Shown here piece after piece: positions 1-8,919 of a stretch of DNA of 13,539 nt. Within the stretch, counting starts at the first letter, position 1, and the number at the start of each line of letters is the position of its first letter. This stretch comes from Stephanodiscus triporus (taxonomy: Eukaryota; Bacillariophyta; Thalassiosirophyceae; Thalassiosirales; Thalassiosiraceae): contig JALLAZ010000610.1 of the NCBI GenBank assembly GCA_036939755.1, positions 1 to 13,539 of the forward strand, written 5' to 3'. The position numbers and the translations under genes were made by a program. Below the pieces are notes generated by a model that had not been told where the DNA came from, searched no databases, and was given only the letters and a program-made list of their open reading frames with translations.

Positions 1-14
1 CCACTGATTTTCAC

Positions 15-281
15 TCATAAATTTGGAGAGCGACGAATAGCAATAAGAATACTAAGTAAAAGAGTTACTCCCAACCGATTCGGCCCCGCCGGCCTGATCG
101 ACACTAGCGTGAAGACAACGGACGAAGACGGCATTGGGATTGACCCAAGCGTATTCCTCCAACAGGGTGGGCCCCTGTCAGCGTTCGCGGGGCACACAAT
201 CTTGTTGACGTGCCCCACATACCCCTTGTCTGCCTCGACCTGCTCGCCCGGCTCGAGGAAGTTGCACAAAACTTCCTCCAC
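15..281 (-). pseudogene. Remnant of a DDE-type transposase (IS5/PIF-Harbinger-like, DDE_Tnp_4 style)
   Basis: The minus-strand frame running down from 281 reads LEPGEQVEADKGYVGH followed by a KIVCPANA-like stretch. This resembles the segment around the second catalytic aspartate of DDE_Tnp_4 transposases, where a 'pGE.v.aDkGY.g' pattern precedes a basic/Cys-Pro stretch. The aspartate codon lies near 230-228. A TGA lies in frame just upstream (near 296-294) and there is no real ATG: the reading begins at a GTG. Downstream of the PANA residues the frame stays open to position 15 but no longer looks transposase-like, and neither the first Asp nor the final Glu region is visible. I therefore read it as a fragment of a dead element, possibly cut by the window edge. 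The family call rests on one short motif, so it is moderate. A chance resemblance is possible. Confidence 0.45.
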
Positions 282-596
282 GGGGGAAGGCCGTCACACG
301 AATATCAACAACAACGGCAACGACTATTACCATGACAACCATCACAATGACCTCCATGTCAATCTCGCATCGTCGTCTGGCAGGGTCGAATCGACGACGT
401 CTTCTATGTTGTCTAAGATGGCACAAGAGGCACAAGACGGCGCACGCCAGCACAAAAAATTTCTAAATCGGCAACAGGTTTCCTTGCGGGACCAAATTGG
501 GGGGGGAAGGGGGCACAGCCCCCTTTCCCCCCTGAAAATATTTTTTCTGGATTCTTCCAGATGCGTCCGAACTTAGGCCCGTTCTGTCATTGGAAT
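282..596. other. No gene recognised; Asn/Asp/His-coding tract and G-tract hairpin
   Basis: No convincing coding sequence is seen. Positions 300-360 are a plus-strand stretch of AAC/GAC/CAT/AAT codons, compositionally like the tracts at 985-1180 and 12735-13120. A G-tract/C-tract hairpin lies at 499-532. Confidence 0.4.
499..532. repeat. G-tract / C-tract hairpin
   Basis: GGGGGC at 509-514 pairs with GCCCCC at 518-523 across ACA. The stem can extend outward by pairing AA with TTT and the G-run at 499-506 with the C-run at 527-532, allowing one unpaired base. The feature is short and G-rich; no function is implied. Confidence 0.6.
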
Positions 597-613
597 TTTA
601 TGCTACGATTATT

Positions 614-643
614 GGTACGATTTATGGTACCATAAATCGTACC
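614..643. repeat. Perfect 30-base palindrome
   Basis: Two 15-base arms with no spacer. The left arm is GGTACGATTTATGGT and the right arm is its exact reverse complement, with the centre between 628 and 629 at a GGTACC site. It could extrude as a cruciform. It lies at the left edge of the candidate element at 597-1410. Confidence 0.92.
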
Positions 644-644
644 A

Positions 645-705
645 CAAATTGTGCAAAAACCTCCTCAAAAATGAGGTACAATTTTCGAGGTTTTTGCACG
701 ATTTG
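645..705. repeat. Inverted repeat, 19-base arms with 23-base loop
   Basis: The left arm (645-663) contains GTGCAAAAACCTC and the right arm (687-705) contains GAGGTTTTTGCAC. Extending to CAAATTGTGC versus GCACGATTTG gives 19 bases with one mismatch. It starts two bases after the 30-base palindrome. Confidence 0.85.
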
Positions 706-984
706 GGGTACAATTTGAGGTACGATAGGGTGCTCCTCCCTCTCCCCACAACCCAAATGTCCCCTGTCCTTCCCCGTCCTCCCCTGTCCAATGCCGCCTG
801 CTGCTGTCATCCATCATCTTTGTCCGTCATCGCCACCAACACAGCCACAGCACCATCTGTCCCTATTCAGTTCATTCGGCCACGGCGCCCGCAATCACCT
901 TGGCCGCGACGGTGTGCGGCAGTGGCGGGGGGGCAGCACACACAACAACCAACTACAAGCAGCAGCGGCGGCAACAGAAATGAC

Positions 985-1180
985 GGCAGAAAGGGGATGG
1001 CGATGGCAACAGCAACAGCGACAGCAACAGAAATGGCGACACCATCTGCAACAACAGCGACGGCAACGGAAATGGCAACGGTGACCACAACAACAATTAT
1101 GACGACAACGACGACGATGATGGCAAAAGCAATGGTGACAGCAAAGATGACAACAACAACGACGACCTGCTGAAACATGG
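985..1180 (+). repeat. Trinucleotide-periodic GAC/GGC/AAC tract
   Basis: From 999 one plus-strand frame reads as Gly, Asp, Asn and Ser almost exclusively and stays open to a TGA at 1239-1241. A TGA at 981-983 closes it upstream, and no ATG precedes the tract in this frame. Upstream of about 985 the same residue style continues in another frame. It could be an expanded trinucleotide-type repeat, or a decayed low-complexity exon. There is no recognised domain. Confidence 0.55.
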
Positions 1181-1347
1181 CACAATCCGTTCTTCTATGG
1201 ATCCGGTGGCAGGGTATCGTGAAGGCGGCAAAGGACGGTGAAGGCAGCAAAGGGAAGGGTATGTGAAGGCGATGGAAAAGGTTGATGATGTGTGCCGAGG
1301 TAGCGCGGTCACTCTGAGCATAGCACTTTTCATTTCTGTCACAAGGG

Positions 1348-1406
1348 CAATTTTGTGGTACGATTCAAGCTCCCGCCATGAAATTGTACCTCAAAATTGT
1401 ACCTCC
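1348..1406. repeat. Right-hand inverted motif cluster with 13-base tandem duplication
   Basis: Contains CAATTTTGTGGTACGATT (1348-1365), the inverse of the motif at 635-651 with one base inserted, and two tandem copies of AAATTGTACCTC at a 13-base period (from 1381 and from 1394), inverse to the GAGGTACAATTT motifs at 673-726. Confidence 0.7.
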
Positions 1407-1410
1407 TCTT

Positions 1411-2160
1411 TTCAGTTTTTTTTGTAAGAGAAACAGAACGGGACTTATTGTTGCATATTATTTTGGTTCCTGCTACAGGTCGCAAAGACTGCTTGCAAGC
1501 AGTGTAGCCACGTGTAACTTATTGGCCCATCTCTACGAAGGAATCTGCTGGTATTATTACACAAGGACATCTACCAGCTCAATCTTATCAGCGCGATCGG
1601 CTCCTCATAGCACTCTCTCGATCAAATTCATCAATGCGCACGCCATCACATCATGGCCTCACATCATGGCATCATCACATTATGGTGTGAAGTGTGTTGC
1701 TGGTGGTGCGGGTGCATGACAAAGGTGGCATGTGAAAAAGAGTGCATGCCCTTTTGGTAGTCCACTCCGTGCCACAACACCAAGCCAAAGAGGAACCCTC
1801 CTGTCGCCATCACCGCCGCCACCTGTTGCCGCCACTGCCTGTGATGTCCCCCTTGTGCGCCGCCGCCATTGCTGCCCACCTCCGTGTTGTTGTATCTGTC
1901 GCAAGAGCACCAAATTCTTCTGGCGAATTAAACTGTTACTACAGTACCTTTTTTATGCTACTCAGAAAAAATTACCGTATCTAAGTCGCAGTAATATTTT
2001 ATTTAGATACATTACCGTAATTTATTAATCTATTTAGCTGTTTATTTGTAAAAGAATAACTCCACTGATACAATTTTATTATTCTATAATAAATTTCAAT
2101 AGGTCACAGTTGTTAGATAATGCTAAAGGTATGCGTGTTATAGTTACGCCCGCCCTTTTC
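1411..2160. other. No gene recognised; GC-rich then AT-rich non-coding stretch
   Basis: Only short, unrecognisable open frames are present. Two CACATCATGGC copies lie close together around 1650-1672. The 1920-2150 part is AT-rich and includes direct repeats ATTACCGTA (1971-1979 and 2011-2019) and an 8-base inverted repeat GTATCTAA / TTAGATAC (1977-1984 and 2003-2010). Confidence 0.5.
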
Positions 2161-2185
2161 CCCTAACCAATTTAGGGATCATGAA

Positions 2186-2430
2186 ATCCCCAAACCGATT
2201 CAGGGATCCCCAAACCAAAAAGGGGATTGTTCAGTCACTTACCAGAATCGGTTTGGGGATCGTTCCAATTTAGGAAAATGCGCTTTAGTCCCCAAATTGG
2301 AGTGGCACTCAAATCAGGGTCCCAGAATCGGTTTGGGGGTCCCCGAATTGGTTTGGGCAGGGAAACTACGCATTTCCAAATCGGGGAGTCCCATAATCGG
2401 TTTGGGGAGGATTGTTCTAATTTGGGGACT
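2186..2430. repeat. Cluster of AATCGGTTTGGGG-type motifs in both orientations
   Basis: Forward copies are GAATCGGTTTGGGG at 2245-2258 and 2325-2338, GAATTGGTTTGGGC at 2345-2358, and TAATCGGTTTGGGG at 2394-2407, with a weaker TAATTTGGGG near 2418. Reverse copies are CCCCAAACCGATTC at 2188-2201, CCCCAAACC from about 2208, and CCCCAAATTGG near 2290. The outermost pair forms a perfect 16-base inverted repeat (2186-2201 and 2245-2260). A diverged relative (CCCAACCGATTCGG) sits at about 71-84. The open frame across this cluster on the plus strand is a by-product of the repeats. Confidence 0.8.
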
Positions 2431-2446
2431 GGCAGATACACAACTA

Positions 2447-2940
2447 CCTCCACAAGCCACAAGCCACCTGGTTTTCTAGATGATAGGCATGAGGGAGTAC
2501 TTGGCTGTCAAATTTGTGGCAGACATTGTTCCGGACGTTGCCATCTGCATCTGGCTTCCCTGCCCCCATCCTCATCCCCTGTTGCATTCTCTTCCTCCTC
2601 TCTTTTTGCCTGTGTTGACATTGAGGAGGCGAATCAGCAAGTCAGAGCAATCTTTTGCCATTTCAATACCTTGATCCGTGTACCACACCCCCTCTTTGAT
2701 CTCATCAAAAATGAAGGCCTCTCATCTCCAATTGCGTGTGATGCATTATGGCCATAAAATCTGAGCAATTGCCAATCATTTTTGAAGCTGATCTCTTTCT
2801 GTGACACTCATGAGAAATATTGTGGGGCTACCTACTTTAAGGCTCAGGCCAAGGATCAGCCATTATTCTCCAGATGGAGTAGATTTTACCGCCATGAGCA
2901 GTGTGTACATCATTGCAAATGCACCTTCCCCTGTGTCTAC
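2447..2940 (-). pseudogene. Decayed minus-strand coding sequence, family not recognised
   Basis: From 2940 down to about 2575 one minus-strand frame reads like ordinary protein: it contains AFAMMYTLLMAVKSTPSGE, then IFLMSVTERDQL, then DEIKEGVWYTDQGIEMAKDC. It is broken by stops at 2865-2863, 2778-2776, 2748-2746, 2724-2722 and 2574-2572. From about 2575 the protein-like reading moves to the neighbouring frame (VRNNVCHKFDSQVLPHAYHL) until a TAG at 2446-2444. The pattern of a coherent frame with scattered stops and one shift fits a dead gene or transposon ORF. I do not recognise the family. It abuts the AATCGGTTTGGGG cluster, which may belong to the same former element. Confidence 0.4.
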
Positions 2941-3702
2941 AGCAACACTTAGTTAATGTCACTGTCACAGAACTAACTTGATTACTATTGCACTGCAACG
3001 CTTAGTTTCCAGTAAAATGGCATTGCAATGCATACAACATGTGTAGAAATATGACTTGTTGATCGCAAGACCATGGTTACTATGCGCAGAGAAGGATAAA
3101 TAATTGAGCATCCGTCATAATACTTAGATACCTGGAGGTGTGAAATGAATATTGGACTCTTCGTTCGTCTGCAAAGATCGGTTATCTTTTTTCCTTATTC
3201 GTCCCAGAAAAGTGCTTGTTGGTACTATGTATATTAGAACAATAAAATGTACGTCACTGCATAATGGAAAGATGTTGTGAAATTCTGCACTATTGTTAAT
3301 TTTCATTCTAGGTGTTGAAAGGTGCAGCCATACGCAAAATAAACTAGATAAATACCTAAAAGCATCCAACTGGAGAAAAGATAAATATGATTGAAAACAG
3401 CCCAAAAGTTATTGACCCCTGGTGTTTCCCGCGTGAATCTCATAATGGCTTCGATTCAGTTATGTGTTTCCAATTCCATGGGATGATCCAAATTGTTAAT
3501 TGATGGATAATACTTTGGTTTGATGATAAGATGATTGCTTGTTCGAAGAACGTCAGCCAGAATCTAAGAACGGTTCCAAGCGTTGATATATGTATATCGA
3601 ATAAAAAATCGATCTCAAATTTTGTTGTTTGTTTTTCAGTTGAAGCACAGGGGGACCCCGAAACAACCCAAAACATTACCCTCTCATAAATGGGTCTTCC
3701 AC
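2941..3702. other. Intergenic stretch including the 3' flank of the PPR gene
   Basis: AT-rich, with no convincing coding sequence on either strand. The part nearest 3702 should hold the 3' UTR and poly(A) region of the minus-strand PPR gene, but I see no signal that fixes its end. Confidence 0.5.
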
Positions 3703-6700
3703 TTAAAGGTGGCGGTTCTTGCCACGGTTGCGAGACCAATTGTTGTTTCGGTTTTCCCCCGACCTCCTGTTCATTGTCACGGTCCGGGACCAGGATGGTT
3801 CCAAGTCCGCAGCCTTTGTATCAGTACCTGTGCCGACGAGCTGGTAGTACTCTCCCTCGTTGACAGTCAACTTGAGTTTCCACAATACATGATCGTTCAC
3901 GTGCCCGGAATCGCAGCACTTTTGGAACAACATCTTCGCGGTGTCAAACCTCATCGCCTGATCTTCCTTGAGGATGAGGTTGGCACACACGGAAAGCATG
4001 ATAGTGAAAGTGTAAGCGTCAGGTTTGATGTCTGTCTGCGAGTCAAGCCAGTTGAAGATGCGGAAGGCCATCTCTAGTGCCTCCTCACGGTCTTCCTCGT
4101 GCTTAGTGAAGGCACACGCCTACAGAGAATACAGACGGTACCATCATTAGTGCTGTCATGAGCAAAAATGGTTGAATTCAAACGAGAGATGGAAAAACCT
4201 ACATTCATGACAGCGTTAGCGGTGTAGACATTCGGCTTGATGTCTGGATCACCCTCCGCCTCGTATAAATTCCTTAAGTTGGACAAAATCATTTCGGCCC
4301 TCCTGGCCGCTCCCGCCTCTCCACTTTTCGCCCAAGCATCGATCACGCTCGTGTGACTCCTAGTGTTCGGTTTGTAGCTTGTGTCCCCCTTGGAGTACTT
4401 ATCCTCCATGATCTTCAATATCTCCTCGGCACGCGCTGCCGATCCTCCATCGCCGCTCTTGGCGAGGGCGTTGATCAGTGTGTTGTACGTGTAGGTGTCC
4501 GGCTTCACGTCGATATTACCACCGCGGTAGAGCTCGTCCATGTGATTGAGGATCTGTTCGGCGCGTTGGGGCCCACGCTTGCAACCGCTGCGGGCCCAGG
4601 CGTCGATCACGGCATTAAACGTGATGGTGTCGGGCTTGACATCGGCATTGCCCGCTTTGTTAAGGCGGTCCATCCACTCCAGGATCGCCTCCGCGCGCTC
4701 CGCGGCCGCCTCTCCCTCACCGCTCTTGGCCCAGGCGTCCAACACCGTGTTGAAGTTGATGGTGGTGGGCTTCACGTCTTGGCTGCCGTTGTTGCGCAGA
4801 CGATTCACCATGTTGTGCAACACGCGCTCGGCCCTGGCGGCCGCCCCAGGCTCTCCGCTCTTGGCCAGAGCGTTGATGACTGCGTTGTACGTGAACGTAT
4901 TGGGCTTCAAATCCTGATCGCCCGCGGCGTACTTGGCCTCCATCTGATCCAACAGCAAATCGGCACGAGACGCCGCGCCACGATATCCGCTCTTGGCGTA
5001 CGCATCGATCACGGCAGTGTAAGTGAAGGCGTCGGGCTTCAGACCCGGGAATCCGCTCGCGTGCAACCTGTCCATCGCCACCAGCATCTCCTCCGCCTTG
5101 GCCGCGGCGCCCCTCTCCTTGCTCTTAGCCCACGCGTTAATCACGGTATTGAAGACATACGTATTGGGCCTCAAGTCCGCATGACGCACCGGATCGCTCT
5201 GGTGCAACGCCACCATGTTCGCCAACAACGCGTCGGCGCGCGCAGCCGCATTGCGTTCCATCGATTTGGCGAACGCGTCAATGACCGCCCCGTACGTTAC
5301 GACGTTGGGCTTCACTGAGAGATCTCCCTGGTCGTACATCATGTGCATTCTCTGGAGGAGATTCTCGGCCTCCTGGGCGGCGCCCTTACCGCCAGATTTA
5401 GCGTAGGCGTTGATGACGACGTTGTACTGCGTCACAAATGTCAAGATGATTGAACCATGAGAACTCGTTTTCGACCTCATCGCACATCCAGCGAGAAAAC
5501 ACTCACCGTAATAGTGTCCGGCTTGACGCTCGAATTTCCCTCCCTGTACATTTGGTTCATATTGTCCAAAATACGATGGGCCTTCGCCGCGCTCTCCTTC
5601 GCACCACTCTTGGCATACGCGTGGATGACTGTGTTGAATGTGTACTTGTCGGGAGAAATATCGAGCTCCTCGCCGCCCTTGTCGCGTAGGTTCTCCATCC
5701 ACGAGAGGATCTGCTCGGCGCGCTGGGGAGCAATCTTCTCGCGAGAGCGGGCCCATGCCTGGTATTTCGACGACAGCACGAATTGAGTCAGATGAGGACA
5801 GGTAGACGAGAGACAATGACATGATACTCAATACGGAACAAATGGGATACAATCCATAACGATTAACGACAAATGCGAGCAAACTCACGTTGATCACCGC
5901 ATTGAAAATGCCAGTGGTGGGCTTCAGGGCCTCGTGCCGCCCCCCTCCCTCCCTGTACAGCCTGTCCATCCTCTCTAGCAATGCCTCGGCCCTGCGCGCC
6001 GCGGGGGCGCCGCCGTTGCTCTTCGCCCACGCGTCCACCGCCATGGTGTACATCCTCGCGGTGGGATGGACGCTCGGGTTCTTGGCGTTGTACTCAGAGT
6101 GGACGCGGTCCAGCCACATCTCGACCATCCGCGCCCCCTCGCTGGACTTCTGCTTGGCCCAGCCGTTCATGATCGTGCTGAGCGGGAGGGAGTTGGGGTC
6201 CAGCTGGCCGATGGGGGTGGACTCGAGGGTGGCGTTCATGTTGAGGAGCCACTCGCGCTTCTTAGCCTGCGAGTCGTGCGCGCCGGGGATGGGAATGCCG
6301 TGGTAGCTGCTGGAGCGGACATTGGGATCGTCGTCGTCGTAGTTGTCCGCGGACGGGTCGGGGACGATGCGCTTGGGAAGGATGGGCGCGTCCTTGGGAG
6401 TGCCGGCCCTGTTGGAATTGGCGGCCGCGCCGGCGGTGCTGGGAGCCTCGACGCCCCGGGCAAGGTAGTTGGTCACGAGGGAGTTCCCTCCCGAGCCTCC
6501 GGTGGCGCCCGACACCACCGTGGTCGGGTTGCTCTTCGCGCTGGTGAAGGAGGGGGTGGGACTGATTTCCCCCAGGCTTCCCATGCTCTGCGTGGCGGAT
6601 CGAAGCGGGGGCAGGTTGTGCTTGTTGCCGCCCGCCGCGCTCGCGCTCGGGTCCGCGACGTTGTACCCCCCGCCGCCCGGCATGCCAGAGCCCGCGCCCG

Positions 6701-8888
6701 TATCGCCGGTATCCGGGGCCCCGCCCAGGATGGGGGGATACTTCCTCTGCTGCTGCTGCGACGACGCGTTCGCGTTGTAGGGGGCCTGGAGGATGCCACC
6801 CAGCGCGCCTCCGCCACCGCCTCCTCCTCCCGACCCCCCCCCGACGCCTTGGCCCTGGATGTGACCTGGATCGCCCGCCTGGAACGAGGGCGGATACGGG
6901 CCTGAGGGGACGTTGCCGCCGCCCAACGAGCCGCGAGAGCCGTTTCCGTAATAGGAGGGGGGGGCGGAAATCGGCGGGCTGAAGCTGGGGATGGTGCGCA
7001 CACCACCCCCCCCTCCTCCTCCTCCGCCTCCGCCTCCCAGGCCGCTCTGGTAGGCCCCACCTCCGGCTCCTCCGCCGGGAGCGCCGGGGTGGTACCCGGT
7101 GGTCTGGTACTGGTCGTAGGCCCCCCCGCCCTGATACTCGGCGGGGGGCATGGGGTAGGGCGGGTAGCTCGGTCGTCCGACTCCACCCGCCCCCCCTCCC
7201 ACCGCGGCAGACCCTGCCATTCCCACTCCCACCATCCCCACCCCGCCGCCGCCGCCACCGTAGCCGCCGACGATGCCGGACATGGCCCCTCCTCCCGCTC
7301 CGGCTCCGCCTCCGCCACCGTATTCACCCCCGCCGAGGCCTCCCATTCCTCCTCCTCCTCCTCCTCCTCCTCCTCCTCCCCCTCCTCCGCCCGACGGACC
7401 GTACGATATCTGACCGGCGCCGCCTCCCCCCCAGCGCGGGAGCTGGTCCCATCCCGGACCCTGGTGGTACGCCGAGTGGGGCGACGCCGCGCCTCCTCCC
7501 GCTCCGCCTCCCCCGCCGCCGATCATCCCGCCGGACCCGCCGGATCCGCCGGCGGGGAAGGAGGGGGGGTACGGCCCCGAAAGGCCTGCGTCGCCGCCTC
7601 CGCCGCCGCGGGGCGAGGGGACGCCCCCCGGCAGGGGCGGGCCGGCGGGTACGACGGACGTCGGGTCGTCGCGTCCCCCCCCCCGGCCCAACGCCCGGGG
7701 ATCGCCGCCTCCGTGGAACGGATGTCCGGGGAGAGTGCCCGGCTGCGGCGGCGGCTGTCCGCCCAGAATCATCGTCCCTCCTCCTCCTCCCCCTCCTCCC
7801 CCCGCACCCCCCCGGTAACTATTGCCCAGGAGATGCTGGTACTGGGAGGTCTGATGGGGTGGAGGAGGAGTAGGAGGAGGAGGGGCGGCGAGGCCGTAGG
7901 GATGATGGAGAACGCCGCCCGCGCCCATGCCGTACCCGCCCTGCTGCTGCTGCTGCTGCTGCTGCTGGCCCTGATGATTGCCGTACCCTCCCCCTCCTCC
8001 CATCCCCTGCAACAGCAGCTGCTGCTGCTGCTGCTGCTGGCGCTGTTGCTGCTGCTGCTGTTGCTGCTGCTGCTGGCCGAGGAGGTGGTGGGAGTCGTAG
8101 CTCTCGTAGCCGCCGATGAAGCCCCGGAGGACGTTGTTGCGATCGTGGACGTCCTGGTGGAGGGCGGGGGGGGGGGCGCCGTACTCGCCGCTGCTGTTGT
8201 TACCGCCGCCGCCACCGAACCCGTATCCCCCACCACCGCCACCGTACCCTCCCCCGCCGCCGCCCTCCCGAAGGCCGAAGTTGCCAAAGGCGCTCGACAG
8301 GCCCGGGACGACGTCGGGACGATGGCCGCGATGGTGGTGGTCGTGGCTGCGCCCGACGCCCCCGACGCCCCCTCCCGCCGCCGCAGTCGCGTTGGCCGTG
8401 GCGGCGGTGGCGGCGGCGGCGGCCGTCCCGACGCCCCGCCCTCCCCCCCCGGACGACGGCAGCGGCGGTCGGCTCTCGTCGGTCAAGGCGTCGACGTCGA
8501 ACCCGCCGAAGTTCCAAAGTCCGCCGAGGGAGCTCTCCTGGTGATGGGCGTCCACGGAGGAGGAGGAGGAGGTCGTCGTCGTCGTACCGGTACCCGTACC
8601 CGTCCCGCCGTCCATTCCCCCCCCGCGGGCCGGGACGTCGGCGCCGTGGGAAGAAGAAGACGACGAGGTCGCGCCGACGGACGGTCGGGCCTGATGGGGT
8701 ACGCCGCCGCCGCCGCGGCGACGACGGTCTTCCGGGAAGGAGCATGACTGCCCGATGGCGCCCCAGAGGAATTCTCCCGAGGGGGAGGAGGAGGAGGCGT
8801 TGTTGTTGTTGTTGTTGTTGGCGGTGGGATTGAACGACGTCGCCGAGGCGGAGAGGGGCACGGCCGATTCGACCCCTCCCCCGACCCC

Positions 8889-8919
<31 letters not shown>

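Larger units (their letters stand above)
597..1410. mobile_element. Candidate non-autonomous foldback-like element
   Basis: Both ends of this interval carry clusters of the same motifs in opposite orientation. The left cluster has AATCGTACCACAAATTG (635-651), GAGGTACAATTTT (673-685) and GGTACAATTTGAGGTACGAT (707-726). The right cluster has the inverted forms CAATTTTGTGGTACGATT (1348-1365) and a tandem AAATTGTACCTC (1381-1405). Between them lie a pyrimidine-rich stretch (730-800) and a trinucleotide-like GAC/GGC/AAC tract (985-1180). No transposase, clear target-site duplication or single long terminal inverted repeat is seen, and the order of motifs differs between the two ends, so the boundaries are approximate. 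A MITE or foldback element is the favoured reading. A patch of unrelated simple repeats is the alternative. Confidence 0.35.

Noticed and set aside
109..576. Plus-strand open frame of 155 codons
   Set aside because: It overlaps the minus-strand transposase motif, is Asn/His/Asp-rich in the middle and lacks any recognisable domain. Low-complexity composition explains why it is open.
1355..1380. Possible tRNA B-box-like string (GGTACGATTCAAGCTCC)
   Set aside because: There is no A-box or acceptor stem upstream and no cloverleaf can be drawn. The string belongs to the inverted GGTACGAT motif cluster.
2227..2757. Plus-strand open frame of 176 codons
   Set aside because: Its first third translates the AATCGGTTTGGGG repeats, and the rest is antisense to the better protein-like minus-strand reading at 2447-2940.
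4353..5318. Plus-strand open frame (321 codons) opposite the PPR repeats
   Set aside because: It repeats every 44 or so codons in step with the PPR repeats on the other strand and has no independent domain. It is an antisense shadow.
5427..5888. Reading straight through introns 1 and 2 as a single exon
   Set aside because: The through-frame yields sequence with no PPR pattern, while the repeat-matching exon lies in another frame bounded by good GT-AG sites.
7089..8747. Long plus-strand open frame (552 codons) opposite PPR exon 1
   Set aside because: It mirrors the very GC-rich low-complexity coding strand, which contains few stops in any frame. Its translation is Arg/Pro/Leu/Ser-rich with no domain, so it is a shadow.
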